From Cercospora beticola (lineage: Eukaryota; Ascomycota; Dothideomycetes; Mycosphaerellales; Mycosphaerellaceae), in the NCBI RefSeq assembly GCF_033473495.1, contig NC_088935.1:3472001-3536000 (forward strand): a stretch of DNA of 64,000 bases. The letters are read 5' to 3'. Below the pieces are notes generated by a model. It worked only from the letters and a program-made list of their open reading frames with translations. It had not been told where the DNA came from and did no database searches. This document shows, piece after piece, positions 10,978-23,879 of this stretch (position 1 is its first letter; each line of letters starts with the position of its first letter). A program made the translations under genes and the position numbers.

Positions 10978-12464
10978 ATGGCGGTGGCCTCAGATACAGC
11001 CGATGCGACGCAGAACGAAGCTCGTCAAGCAGCTCAAGCCTACCTGAACCAACGACTGGCGGATTCGAAAAAGACGGCCTCTACTGAGCCCTTCAAATTC
11101 CCCGTAATCGATATCGCAAAGTCGTTCTCTTCCGACATCGAAGATCGCAAAGCTGTAGCTTTGGAGATCCGAAATGCCTGTATGAACAGTGGGTTCTTCC
11201 ACATCACAGGGCATGGTAAGCACTGATCAGAAGGCATTTCCTTTGCAAATATCTCCCTGCGAAATCCATCTGCAAAGCCACTCTGAGACGAAAGCTTGCT
11301 AACGATAAATTTCGGGTATTTCCGAGGACACACGAAGTACCGTCCTTGAAGCAGCCAAGCGATTCTATGCATTGCCACTCGAAAAGAAGGAAGCTCTCCA
11401 TGTCAAGCACTCGCCCTACTTCAGGGGATATGAGCCTTCGGATTATACATATGTGAGCAAGCGTCTAAGGTCAAGAATCTCGAATGGGTTCGCAATGGTC
11501 GCACTTGATATAAACCCGTCAAGCCTCAGAGCTTTGTTCCAGTCACTGACCATCTGTCAATCGCTCCAGGTCAACCCAGACGACTGGAATGCAGCTGATG
11601 CACCGCAAGAGACAAAAGAGGCTTTCAACTGGGGTTACGAAGCAGGACTGGATCCGACAGGCGGAGATGGCAAGTATCGAGAACTTGATGGCAAAGCTGT
11701 GAACGGAAATGTTTGGCCATCTGAGGAAGACTTACCAGGCTTCTATGCACAAGTGAAGGAATACTATGGTGCAGTTCTCCAATTGGCGAGACACCTATTC
11801 CGCTTGTTCGCGCTTGCTCTTGAGCTGGAGGAGAACTATTTTGACGAGATGTGCACGCATCCTGGTGGCATTGCAAGAGTACTGCATTATTCACCATCCA
11901 AGGTCGCCAAGACTCAAGAAGACAAAGAGATTGGTCTGGGAGCTCATAGCGACTACGAGTGCTTTACGATACTTCTGACGTCTACTGTGAAAGGACTCGA
12001 AATCCTGAGTCCAGATAATCAGTGGATTTCAGCTCCTGCTGCAGAAGGCAGCTTTATTATAAGTGAGTCTCGATCAAGCATGTTGTATCGTAATGATCCG
12101 GGATGCTAATGTGCTCAGACGTCGCCGATTTTCTTATGCGATGGAGTAATGGGTTTGTAGTACATTGGTATACTTCGGCGCTCGGAATACTGACGCTGTA
12201 GCAGACTCTTCCGCTCTACGGTGCACCGCGTGGTTCCTATTCCAGAGACTCGCTGGAGTTGTCCATTTTTCTTCTCGTGAGTAGCCATGGCACTGAGATC
12301 TCACGCCAAGCATCGAGTACTGATGAACAGCCAGTATCAACTACGAGCAGCTGGTCGAGACTTTGCCGAGTTGCATCACACCTGACAACCCGTCCCAATA
12401 CAAGCCTATCCGTGCTGGCGAATACGTGCTTGAGCGACTCAGAGCTACAGCGCGGGATGGATGA
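10978..12464 (+). CDS. 2-oxoglutarate/Fe(II)-dependent dioxygenase (isopenicillin N synthase-like)
   Basis: Best model: exons 10978..11215, 11316..11452, 11570..12062, 12119..12152, 12205..12276 and 12335..12464, 367 aa. The N-terminal DIOX_N part is FPVIDIAKSF ... NSGFFHITGHG. The jelly-roll core carries the metal triad: His and Asp in GAHSDYE (about 251 and 253) and the distal His in RSTVHRVV (about 308). The 2OG-binding Arg/Ser follow in ETRWS. Conserved DPTGGDG and NVADFL motifs are present. The substrate is unknown; fungal paralogues act in secondary metabolism or detoxification. Intron 1 has a good donor and a CTAAC branch site but ends GG rather than AG, see findings. Intron 2 is 117 nt, stop-free and in frame. 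Convergent with the exonuclease. Confidence 0.85.
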
Positions 12465-12574
12465 GCCGCCACCTCGATTTCCAGGTATCTGGCACCGTTT
12501 GATGCATGCTGAGGCGAAAAGATTCTCAAGTGTGGAGGGATTGTGCCAGCATGGTGCGGCGATCTCCTCTGTCT

Positions 12575-13653
12575 TCATGACGCCGGCAATCGCGTGTCTT
12601 CCAATTGAGCAGCTCGAACCTGATCAACCATTCGAATCTGAGGTTCGTCGTTAGCTGTGGCACTTTGCACTGGTATCTTCTGTGACTCCTGAGCTCTTTT
12701 ATCATAACCCTGCGGCTTCGGCAGGCTCTCCAACACGCTGCCAGGATTATTGAACTCTTTTCGCGCGATTTCTAGCACTGCACGAAGCGTGAAGTGGGCA
12801 TCGTTGCCAGCATTATGCAGATTATCTGCTGGAATACCGAGTGCAGTCAAGAGCTTTCCCAGACCTGGAGACAACTTCTTCGGCGTTGCGATCCTCTGGG
12901 TGTCCAATTGAAGGACAACGTTCGGTATTGCAAGCGCGTCGATGCCCAGTCTTCGCAGATACGCAAGGTCGTTCTTCAAAGCATGGCCTACCAACACCAC
13001 CTCGCGGGTGCCTTCGACATCTTCGAGCATCGTACGCAGTACTTCGCGAGCCTCTTCTATACTGACCCAAGCAGTCTTGCCGTGCTGAAAATTCGTAGGG
13101 TTGCCTTTTGAGTAGCGCCGATTACCTAAAGTTGAGCGATGAGCAAACCTTGAGCTGGCGACGAGCCATTGTAGAACGTACGCAAGTGGCCATGTTCCTT
13201 GATGCGATAGTGTCTGTTGGCCCCTTGTTAGCTTGATCTCGGATGCGAAGCCTGAGGCAGATGCGTCGTGCATACGAGGACGCAATTAGCGGATACGATT
13301 GACCGTAGGATAGTGGCTGTAGCTGTCCACTGCATGAGTAAAGCCGTCAAAGAAGGGACGATGATGCGCATACTGCGCGAACACTAGTCGTGTCGATGGT
13401 GGAAATGCCCACTTCTGTGACCTTGCTCTGGTCCATCTCGAAAGCTTCACAATCGATGGCTACCAACACCAGTCAGTGTAGGTCTGAGGACCCGAGCCTT
13501 AGACAAATCTACGCTGTTTGGAGGAGCCTTCCAGCGACTGCACTTACCCACGAGCATCGCCCGCGGGGTGTTGGCGAGCGATGCGTTCTGCTGAGCACCG
13601 AACCCAAGCAGGACGTGAAGCCGCTCTAGCGTACACATTGGGACTTGGCGCAT
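12575..13653 (-). CDS. DEDDh-type 3'-5' exonuclease domain protein
   Basis: Proposed exons are 13653..13548, 13459..13374, 13329..13304, 13213..13182 and 13125..12575, 266 aa. The C-terminal exon is certain; the small middle exons are inferred by frame and family pattern. DEDDh residues are visible: Asp38 and Glu40 in VAIDCEAFE, Asp in GHALKNDLAYL, and the closing His/Asp in HNAGNDAH. The segment HYRIKEHGHLRN is typical of the fungal members of this family. The third intron uses a GTCAAT donor in this model; this junction is the weakest point. Fungal relatives resemble QDE-2-interacting exonucleases, but the role here is unknown. Alternative starts lie upstream in the same frame (to 13761). 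Confidence 0.75.
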
Positions 13654-14374
13654 GTTCCTGGCTAGGCTAGGGCGGATGAGATGAAGTATAGAGGGTGATA
13701 TGTGCTGCGTCGCGAAGGAAGACGACAGCGGCACGGCTTCTCGCAGCGGAGTATGGCACACGGCGGCGTGGAGGGTGTTGATGCCTCTTCGAAGCGAGGC
13801 TGCACAGTGCTGTGTCGCGCGGAGATCATCCGTGTCGGCATCTCCGCGCGTTGACGGCGGCGAGGGTGGAAGAATGGAGCCAATCGCGTCGGGTCATGTC
13901 GTCTGGTGCTGAGACCGAGCTAGCCGCACCCGTATGTTGCTGCTGCTGTGCTCTTCGTGCTACTTGGCAACGACTGTCTGTCCTCAACTCTACTTACAGC
14001 AGCTCGCCCAGATTTCTCTACCCACTCTGCTCCGCCTGCACCGCACTGCTCCACCCGACGACTGCGCATTCCACTGCACTGCTGCCATCGCCTCCTCCGC
14101 GCGACCTGGACGGGCATTTCACCCGCGTTGACCTCCGCTCCACCTCTACTGCACCTCCTTGCTTGCGGGACCACCACCCTCGCCATTTGCAGCTAGACGA
14201 GAGATCGCTCCTGCTCTCGCTCACTTCTTCGACCGCAATCGACAGCAGCTCGAAGATACAGTATACGATCAACGCGACTTCGGATCACGCCTTCGCTTCT
14301 TCCTACTCCGCGCTTGTGCCACCGAGTCCCCACGCCGCTGATCAGGGCGCTATCCGGTCTCGCCAGGCGCCTTC
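13654..14374. promoter_or_regulatory. divergent promoter / long 5' leader
   Basis: Lies between the exonuclease (minus) and the gene at 14375 (plus). From about 13930 to 14340 the plus strand is pyrimidine-rich with many CTC/CCT/CTT runs, the look of a fungal 5' UTR. No credible protein. Confidence 0.5.
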
Positions 14375-15601
14375 ATGGATACCGCAGTAAAGTACGTGGT
14401 GGTGCTGGCCGCAGGCGCGGGCTTGGTGTACTACTACACCTCGACCGACAAGAAGGCGCAGAAGCCGACCGTGGTGCAGGAGGTCAAGAGAGAGACGAAG
14501 AAGGCGGCTCGCAAAGTGCAGGGCTACGCCGACAAAGCCGCAAAAGCGGTTCCAAATGTCAGTGCTACGGGCCTCTCTGACGTCCAAGGAGACACAGCCC
14601 AGTCCGCATCGAAGAAACGGAAGGCCACTGCGCAGCCTGTCCAGCAGAGCCACGTTACGCCTGTCGTGGAGCGGGACGATGATCAAGGCTTTGACCAATC
14701 CACACGGCAGTTCGCCGAGCAAATGAGACAAGCCAGGCAAGGTGTCGATGTCAAGAAGACGGACCGAGGCGAGACTCGTGTGAAGACTATCAAGCCGAAG
14801 AACGGACATATCGCCCCTCCTGTTCTGTCTTCTGAATCGTCGCAGGCGGAAGATGACCAGCTGCCACCAGTTGAATTGTCACCGGCCCTCAAATCTACAG
14901 GCATTGATGATATGCTTGAGAAGGAAGCCCCTGGTCCAAACTCCCTGCGCATCACCGCGCCAACTGCCCCTGCGAGGGAAAAGTCCAACAAAGTCAAGAA
15001 AGAGGAAGTCGTCGAGACTAAGAAACAACGACAGAATCGCAAGAAGCGAGAAGAGAAGCAAGCAGCAATGGCCGAGGAACGACGTCAACAGAAGGCACTC
15101 GAAGAGCAGCAACGCCGAACCGCCCGCATTGCTAGGAATGAGCCAGCAAAGAATGGAACTTCCATTCCGCCAGCACCTGCGAACAACCCATGGAGAGAGC
15201 AAAACGCTCAGGCTGAGGCACAAGTTGTCTCATCGAGCAACCAAAACCAACTTCTTGACACCTTCGATGTGGATTCGAACAGCAGCTCCAACGCTGGCGA
15301 GGCCAACAGCACCGCCGCCACCTCTACCACCGACCAAACACCAGCCAGTCTCGGCGCCGAAGACGCCGACTACAAGAAGATCATGGAGGAGAGCAACCTC
15401 GAGGACGGCTGGACCGATGTCAAGACCTCGAAAAAGGCTAGGAAGCAGACCACCAACGTTGATGTCACGCCTGTTCCCAGCGCTGCAAATGGGAGCAGCA
15501 ACAAGAAGCAGGTCACCACAAGTGGCCTGTCAAGCAAGTTCAGCGCTTTGCAAGACGAGCTGGAGGAGCGAGCAGACACCGACTCGCAGTGGACGGCCTA
15601 G
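14375..15601 (+). CDS. membrane-anchored, highly charged protein of unknown function
   Basis: Intron-less, 408 aa. Residues about 4-21 (VKYVVVLAAGAGLVYYY) form a single N-terminal membrane segment. It is followed by a long Lys/Glu/Gln/Ala-rich, probably disordered or coiled-coil region, with a dense KKEEVVETKKQRQNRKKREEK block near residue 210. Two short conserved-looking islands occur near the C-terminus: EESNLEDGWTDVKTSKKARKQ and SGLSSKFSALQDELEE. The layout (signal anchor plus basic charged stalk) suggests an ER- or mitochondrial-outer-membrane protein that contacts RNA or ribosomes, but this is inference and I do not recognise the family. Confidence 0.8.
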   Translation: MDTAVKYVVVLAAGAGLVYYYTSTDKKAQKPTVVQEVKRETKKAARKVQGYADKAAKAVPNVSATGLSDVQGDTAQSASKKRKATAQPVQQSHVTPVVERDDDQGFDQSTRQFAEQMRQARQGVDVKKTDRGETRVKTIKPKNGHIAPPVLSSESSQAEDDQLPPVELSPALKSTGIDDMLEKEAPGPNSLRITAPTAPAREKSNKVKKEEVVETKKQRQNRKKREEKQAAMAEERRQQKALEEQQRRTARIARNEPAKNGTSIPPAPANNPWREQNAQAEAQVVSSSNQNQLLDTFDVDSNSSSNAGEANSTAATSTTDQTPASLGAEDADYKKIMEESNLEDGWTDVKTSKKARKQTTNVDVTPVPSAANGSSNKKQVTTSGLSSKFSALQDELEERADTDSQWTA

Positions 15602-16129
15602 TGCCCTTGGCACCATGTTTGACGTGGTTTATTTTGGCAGTTTCACTTTGTTTCCAACGCATCTCCAGCGGCGTATGAGCATTATTGTTTCCTTTGAGTG
15701 ATTTGGCATTTAGAGCGCGGCCGGCTTTCGGAGCACCCGAATCTGTTGTAAACTGTAAACTGCCAAGAGTTGCAAATGAGTCTCGAGATGGAATTTCAGC
15801 CTCGAGATAAAAAAGGCTGAACGAGTACGGATGCTCGTGCGGGCGAGAAAATCTGTAGCAACGCGTAGACGTAGTAGTGAAAGCAAAATTGTCCCTTCGG
15901 ATTTGGCAAATTGATGGAGCACGCTGTCGCGAAACTCGTATTGGAGCAGACTGCATTGCAACACGTTTCGATTCATCTACTGCTGCTGTGCTTCCCGCGC
16001 GAGATCCATGGCCTTGCTTTTTCTCGCTACCCAAATTCAACGCCGCCAATGCTGTCCCGTGTGAATATGGCACGCCCGGAACCCTTCCTTCTTTCACGCA
16101 TCCTGCGCTCTTTTCCCGCAGCAATATAC
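15602..16129. other. intergenic, convergent 3' ends
   Basis: Between the stops of the charged membrane protein and Erv29. The minus-strand frame that enters from Erv29 is read-through of an intron. Nothing else seen. Confidence 0.5.
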
Positions 16130-17185
<1,056 letters not shown>

Positions 17186-18008
17186 TGCACACGTCGAGAG
17201 CAGTCTGCGAGGTTCGAATGGGTCGTGGAATGGGGGTTGGCGGATGTGGAATAGGTGTCCTTGTCTCCTCGCGGTGAGCTTCTCTCTGGCTCACACGCAC
17301 TGCAATTTGGTCAACGTCCGGCTGTTCAACGAGCACGCAGGAGCTGTGAGTTGTCTCCTCGCCGGCGGGTCGGGGTGGTCGGGAGAAGGGCAGTGGAATG
17401 GATTGGCGTGGCTGCGATGGCTGACCTGCTCCTCCGACTGCTTTTAAGGTGGGGCCCGGAGAATTAATATAGAAGCGGCCACCTTTCATCACAACGCCCG
17501 GACTGCAGATCTCTGGCGCAACGAGCTCCGCCCTCAATGACGCTCCTTTGTCTCAATGCCTGGGAGCTGAAATTGCAGCAACGTTGCGAGGTGCCAATAT
17601 ACCAGATCGCTGCAGCACACGGGAGGCTGCTGGAGCCTGGGGCATACCCTCCCCGACCTCTCCACATCGTTGTACTTGGGCTGTGGAACAACTACTCCAA
17701 TGACTATAGACATGCATCGTTGCGGTACGCGCCAGCGCGCGGATTGGAACCAGCCAAAAGGCCCTCAAGGTAGATCAGACCGTGCCTGTGCGATCCTGTC
17801 CGTCTGCCGCTTTCCTGTAGTCCTCCCCAGGCCATACCAGTGCTGTGCAACTGTGCGATCCAACTTGGCCTGATCTCCGCTAACCTAGTCGCTTGTGAGC
17901 TGTGCCAAGCCTTGCTACCGCGAACGCGACTCGCCGCGTTTGCAGCTCGAGCTTTGCTGCTTTCTTGCACCTGCCGACGCGACAACACCACAAGCTTCTC
18001 CACGCACG
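17186..18008. promoter_or_regulatory. divergent promoter region
   Basis: An 823-bp interval between the Erv29 (minus) and Nup84 (plus) start codons. The Nup84 frame is open back to 17895, but the Met at 18009 with a basic disordered N-terminus is the natural start. No other gene seen. Confidence 0.5.
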
Positions 18009-21000
18009 ATGCCGCCTTCCACGCGCAGCAGGGCTCAGGCTGGGCCCGTGAAGAAGGCACCAGCTCGTAAATCCCGCACAACACGTTCGAATAAGCCAGC
18101 GTCGGACAGCTGGGAGTTGCTCGCGCCTGCTGAGAGCGACATCGATTCCGAGCACGACAACGTTGCGACCGCCATTGAACAGCGGCAGCAGCCTGGAGCG
18201 GCTGCGATGCCTCGCTCGGAGTCGCCGCTCGACCTGGGCCTCCGCGACGCCTCGGACAGCCTGCGCGAGATGGCGGAACGTGTTGGCAAAGAGGTCGAGA
18301 CATTTGCCGAGCGGCTGGACGAATTTCTGGACTCGTTGCCAAAGTCCGACACGTACGAGGCTGTGCTTGGGCTGGTCGATGAATACCAGAGCATTGCCAA
18401 AGATGCTGCTTACAAGCTGGATGCTGAACATCGAAGAGACAGAGCCCATGTTCTGCGACAGGAATGGTCAGAAACCGCTCAAGTCGCGTCGGCTGCCCCT
18501 ACGAACGCACTAGCAGCGCCGGCGTATCTTTCCTCGGCAGAGAGCATTGGCGCAGCCAGGAGAGAAAAGGTGGTGCAGCAGCGAAAATGGCAGCAGGAAG
18601 CGGACATCTGGGATCTTTTCAGACTCATGTTGGAGCTCCATCACAACCCCGATAAGCGTGCCCAGAAGCGGGAGCGAGAATCACGGCTGGCAGACTTGGG
18701 CAATGTTCATCGCTACACCTCCGAGGCAGAGCTGTGGGACCGCTTCCTCTTGACAGACGACGTTGCGAGTGAAAGAGATCTGGTGAGACGCTGGCTGGAG
18801 CAGACGGTGGAACACCAGGCGAGCGACGTAACCGGCATCGCGGAGGAGCTCGAAAACAAAGCCGGCCGGGGCAAAGGATTGTGGAGCCATGGCTGGACGC
18901 ACACAAGAGAAACAATCAAACACGAGAAGCGATTGAGAGCGTGGCCTGAGCCTGATGCCCTTCCACTGCCCACACTGCGCCGTAAGGACAACAATGAGGC
19001 ATTAGTGACCAGCCTGGACCCGGACGCGGCCTCTAGGCAGAATCGTGCGCTCGAACAAGCAGATGCATTCGCTGAGCGGGCCCTGTGGATCACATGCTGG
19101 GAGATGCTGCGAAGGGGCAGAAGCTGGCAGGAAGTCAGCGAATGGTGCGAGCAACATCATGAGCCCTGGAGAGCATCCGTGATCGGCAAGTCGTCCGATC
19201 CTACGGATGTTACCTCCAACGCTGTGTGGAGGAGGATGTGCTATCTCGCTTCGCAATCCGACAGCTGCAGTGATTTCGAGGCTGCGGTATATGGGCTGCT
19301 TGGAGGCAGTGTGCACGCAATGCGCAAAGTGTGCCGTACGCTGGACGATCACCTGTATGCGAATTACTCATCTTACTTGGTGCGGCAATTCGACCGCTAC
19401 CTGGTCAACAATTATCCTGACAGGACACCTTTTGCCCGACAAGGAGCCATCGAGGAGGAACTACAGGACCCTGACCAAATCATTTACGATTTGCTTCACC
19501 GGCTGCGGAAGGAGCCTGGGGTAGCAGACGAAGCAGTACTGCCTATGAAGATCATTGAGAGTTACCTGATTGCAAATGATGTTGGCAGTCTGGTGCATAC
19601 CATGGGCTTCGCAATCGCATACGCTGATAAGCAGCTGCACTCGAGCGAGCAGATGATCGTGCACCTGGAGCCTTTCTGGGAGGACAAGAGCTCCAATCAA
19701 CCAGAAATGGAGGTCGCACTCGATCCCCAGACTCTCCGAATTGCATCGCACATGGGCATCCTGCTTGATACTTTGTCTCCGCAGCAGCTGGACTGGGAAG
19801 CGCTCTCGGCGAAAGAAAACACGATCGTTGCCTACATTCAGACTCTGCGTTCCGCGGGAAAGCGCGATCTGATTCCAGTGTACGCTTCACGGCTCTCGAA
19901 AGGCGCATATGTGGCTACTATGAGCCGTGTCTTGCAAGACATCGCCGAGGAAAAGGAACAACGAGGGACACTAAACCTTCTGGAGCAATACGGATTGGAC
20001 GTCATCTTTATTCTCAACGAACAGCTTGGTTACATGCTGGACCAACACTTGGCGAATGACCTTGGCAAAAGAGAGAAGCCTCTGAAGATGCTCGAAGCAT
20101 CGAAGGAGCCGCATCACCCTAACCAACGCATCATCAATGGCTTCGTGCCCGAATACCATACCGAGGATGACCGCGCGATCGCGGCAAGCTTAAGATGGTT
20201 CAACATTATTGATGGGCACTGGGATAAAACATTCGGCAATCTTTCGCTGGCGTTGCGGAAAGCCTTGAGTAAGTTGTTATCGTATCGAATGATATAACTG
20301 AGACTAATGCACTCTGTGACAGTTGCTGGTCGCTTGGGATGCGCATTTCTCATCGTTGCTGAGTTCCCGTACGAGAACCTTGCAATCCGAAAATCGTATC
20401 AAGTCATCGGCAAATCCATCAACCCTATGGATCTGGAACATACGCCGCCAGCAGACGAAGCAACCACCTGGGATCTGCTGATCCGTCAAAGCAGGACTTA
20501 CTACGAGCTGGAGCTACTCATGAATGCCATACAAGCTCTAGCAAGCTGGAGGGCAGAAGAAGAAGCATACACGCAGAAAAAGCCCAAATTATCAGGCGCA
20601 AGCCCTACTCTGAAAGCTAGCAAGGAAGCCGTGGATGAAGCAATGCTGCCTATTCTTCAGGGCAATCTGCTGCTCAGCCCCATTGACGAGGCAGAAGAAG
20701 CAGATCTGGCACTCATCCGAAAGTGGTACATCCCAGAGTTGATCCTAGCGTACAATGCTGTGCATCACGCTGCCGGCTACATGATATCGCGAGACAATTT
20801 GATCAAGAGCATGGACTTGAGCGTGATCGTGGCCGACGATCGGTATCACCTCGCTGAAGCATTTGTCGCTGCGGGTCGTATGCGTGAGCTTGTTGAGAGT
20901 TTTGCGTGCACAAGCCGTAGCATGCTGGTTCTCAAGGCGGAAGGAAAGAAGTGGAACAATAGAAAAGGGCGAGAGGGCAAGGACTTGGGGATTTGGGAAG

Positions 21001-21050
21001 CACAGAGCACCGCTAGCATATCCCCTGAGCGTGATCTAGCACTGTCGTAG
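18009..21050 (+). CDS. nup84: nucleoporin Nup84/Nup107
   Basis: Y-complex (Nup84 subcomplex) scaffold protein of the nuclear pore. Exons 18009..20268 and 20323..21050 (intron of 54 nt, GTAAGT...ACAG) give 995 aa. A basic, disordered N-terminus of about 60 residues is followed by the all-helical Nup84/Nup100 domain. Recognisable stretches are RLDEFLDSL, the QAARREKVVQQRKWQQEADIWDLF-like helix, ALWITCWEMLRRGRSWQEV, VYGLLGGSVHAMRKVCRTLDDHLYANYSSYL and, in the C-terminal part, FPYENLAIRKSYQVIG. Longer than yeast Nup84 (726 aa) and close to animal Nup107. Another Y-complex member, Nup120, lies about 5 kb downstream. Confidence 0.9.
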
Positions 21051-21435
21051 TTCCGGCGATAGTCCGTGAAGTAGACGAAGACCAGTAGTTTAGGGAATGC
21101 CTGTGCGTTCAGAATTCAATGAAAAAGAGAGGATTCGCGCAACCCATCTTGTGATGTAATCTGAAAAGATAGCAGGCGACTGCGTGCACGTTTCCCGAAT
21201 CATTGCTTACTACCATGGTTCACTGTAATGTGACAATCGCATCGATGTTCATTCGCTGTGCAGCCAGACCAAATTAGGGAAAGCCTCGGCAGCGGTGAAA
21301 ACAAGCTTTAGCATGTGAAGGAAGTTGCATGTGTCCACCGCCCTTACTGCCACATGACGGATCCATGACTGTCAATCATCATAAACAACCCCGGCGAGCC
21401 ACGCGACCGACCACCGACGATGTCAATGGAGCGCT
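21051..21435. other. intergenic
   Basis: Spacer between nup84 and the patatin-like gene. Nothing recognisable on either strand. Confidence 0.5.
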
Positions 21436-23290
21436 ATGGCACCAAGATATGAAGTCAAGACATGGAGCCAGTTGGCGCTCGCGATCGTCTTGACCGTCAC
21501 CGATGTTTTGCACACTTGGATCTGCGTAGGTGTTGCTGACCTCCGAAAATAAATTCCCTGTACATGACTGATAGGCGCAGAATTTCATAGCTTGGTCCCG
21601 CCGCAAGCCCGTGAAAGAAGAAATGCTCGAAAGACTCGCCTCTGCTACGGACTATGACGAGTGGCTCAAGGCGGCTCAGGCTCTGGACCTCCTTCCCGCC
21701 GCTCACAGTTGGCGTCTCAACCCTGTCGATTCTCAATATGACTTCCGTCTAATTGACGAGCGCAGAAGAAAGCTTTATGCCTTGCGCAAAACTGATGATA
21801 TACCTGAGTTGACATCGTACTTGCGACATGGCTTATTCCGGAACATGTACGGTATCACGAAACTGGGGCTTTACGACAAGACTTATTCCTGCACGAAGGA
21901 AAGTATTCACATGTGCTTGGATGTGACCGTGGACAGCATTCATTCGATTGCTGATTCAGCCACTGCTGAGACTAGGCAAGAAGGACGACTGAGCGCACAA
22001 GAATGGATAGATAACATACACGATGCAAAGCAAACCTTCGGACAGACTGCACTCATGTTGCAGGGAGGATCAATTTTCGGCCTCTGTCATTTGGGAGTAG
22101 TAAAAGCTTTGCTACATGAAGATTGTCTACCCAGAGTCATTGTGGGCACAGCCACTGGTGCGCTCATGGCCGCTCTGGTCGGCATTCACACCCGAGAGGA
22201 CTTGCCCAAATTTCTGTCAGGGGAAAGGATCGATCTGAGTGCATTTGCAGCTTCTTCCCTTGAGGCCAAGAAGCGAAATGCAGAAGAGTTGGATCTGGTC
22301 GGTCGGGAGGCACCATCTAGCATACTTCCAGATTGGTTCACTATCCTGGGGCGGCGGCTTCAACGACTTGCAGCGGAGGGTTTTCTGCTGGACCCAGACG
22401 TCCTTAATGAGTGCGTCGAGGCCAATGTCGGTGACATCACTTTCGAGGAAGCATACAACCGCACTGGTTGCATTCTCAACATTGTGGTATCGCCACCCAC
22501 CGATGAGATACCAAGTTTGATGAACTACCTCACTGCGCCCAATGTGCTCATTCGGTCTGCGGCCATGATCTCACATAACACAAACATGGATCCCGAGAAG
22601 CGTCGTTCGCGCGTCCATCTCCTGTCCAAAAATGCGAAGGGTACAATTGAAAGCAGACCTATATATCTGCCAGCACAGCCAAGCATTTCTTACGAACAGC
22701 CAAATGAATCCGAACATCCGACACGCAGACTACGACAGCAATTCAACGTGGAGCACTTTATTATCAGCCAAGCGCGTCCCTATCTCGCCCCCTTTGTACG
22801 GCCATCTTTGCCATACGTTCGCGGAACAAGCAGGAGCTGGATACCATACATCTTGTCGGGACTCTTGAAGCACTCACTCCAGCTCGCTGACACATTCAAT
22901 CTCCTTCCGTCAAACATCAGCCGTATTTTAAGCGATGAGAAGATACAAGGTGACAAGTTCACATTAGTGCCAGAGCTCTCAGTTACAGACTGGACGCGAC
23001 TTCTCAAGAATCCATCAAAAGAAGAAATGGATTTCTGGATCCTGAAAGGCGAACGATGCGTCTGGCCAAGCTTGTGTGCGTTGAAGGCCAGGATGGCCGT
23101 GGAGATGGCGCTCGATTATGCATGGACAGAGGTGGAGTTGAAGAAATCGGGAAAGCCTAGCTCAAGCAAGAGGAATCCGGTCGACAAGCAGAGCTTGGTC
23201 GCACTACCTCCACAGCCGGTGTACAGAGCTGATGAAGATGGCGATTGGCAAAGTCGGAAAAGGAAGACATCAGCAGATCAAAATGCATGA
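21436..23290 (+). CDS. patatin-like phospholipase / Tgl3-5-type lipase, catalytic dyad lost
   Basis: Exons 21436..21525 and 21575..23290 give 601 aa. The first exon supplies a hydrophobic segment (LALAIVLTVTDVLHTWIC) like the membrane helix of Tgl lipases. An equally in-frame acceptor lies at 21580. The patatin domain starts ALMLQGGSIFGLCHLGVVKALL, which retains the oxyanion glycines. The nucleophile elbow reads GTATG, so Ala223 stands where GxSxG has Ser. The region aligned with the Asp motif (DGS, then DLPxxRLxxMFNV in active Tgl proteins) reads EQP, then EHPTRRLRQQFNV. Both members of the Ser/Asp dyad are therefore absent, while the fold-defining FNVEHFIISQ is kept. The frame is intact and long, which argues for a maintained pseudoenzyme. 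Confidence 0.88.
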
Positions 23291-23879
23291 TAGTGCTGTG
23301 ATCGATGCAAAATGCGGAAACAGAAATGGAAGCATTCCTCGATTCTGCCCTCCGACGGAAGCGACCAACAGCGACGAGACCAGCGACTGTTAGTCATTTT
23401 TCTAATTATATCAGCCATCTCCGGTTGCGCTTGGGTGGTATGCTTGCATCCGGTCTATGCTTGTGTACAGTTCCAAGCATGCATTCGTGGAACGCAGGGA
23501 TATAAGCTCGAGACTGACTAAAGAAGTTATTAGTTGCTTAGGCTCCATATCGACGTAGACGACCTCTCAGGGCTGTTCTTCCACCAACCGAAGTCTGGCG
23601 ATCAAGGCAAGAATGCTTTTAGATCGTCTGCTTACAAAAGAAGCACATGCTCAGAAATCGACATATCCCCTGCGATCCGTTCCCCGTATGCATAGGACAA
23701 AGTGTACGAAAGTTAGGGCTACCGCAGTAGGCTTGTATAAATGTCGAAGATACCCAGCTCGTCTCCGCACAATTCTTTTGAACATCTTTCTTCTCTCTAG
23801 TAAGCACCTTGGAACCCAAAACATTCTATTGCTTCTTCGTGACACCGACCGCGATCAGATCGACATTCTATTGCACAAG
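23291..23879. promoter_or_regulatory. promoter of the small secreted protein gene
   Basis: A TATA-like TATAAA lies at 23736-23741, about 140 nt before the start codon at 23880. Upstream of it I see no gene. The open frame of the secreted protein extends back to 23613, but the Met at 23880 directly precedes a signal peptide. Confidence 0.55.

Noticed and set aside
13250..13303. Reading HDASASGFASEIKLTR directly into HYRIKEH of the exonuclease
   Set aside because: It would need a 10-nt intron or a frameshift; the model with exon 13329-13304 uses normal-sized introns and keeps frame.
17211..17235. GGTTCGAA-like T-loop motif suggesting a tRNA
   Set aside because: No acceptor stem, D-arm or A/B box spacing around it; no tRNA found elsewhere either.
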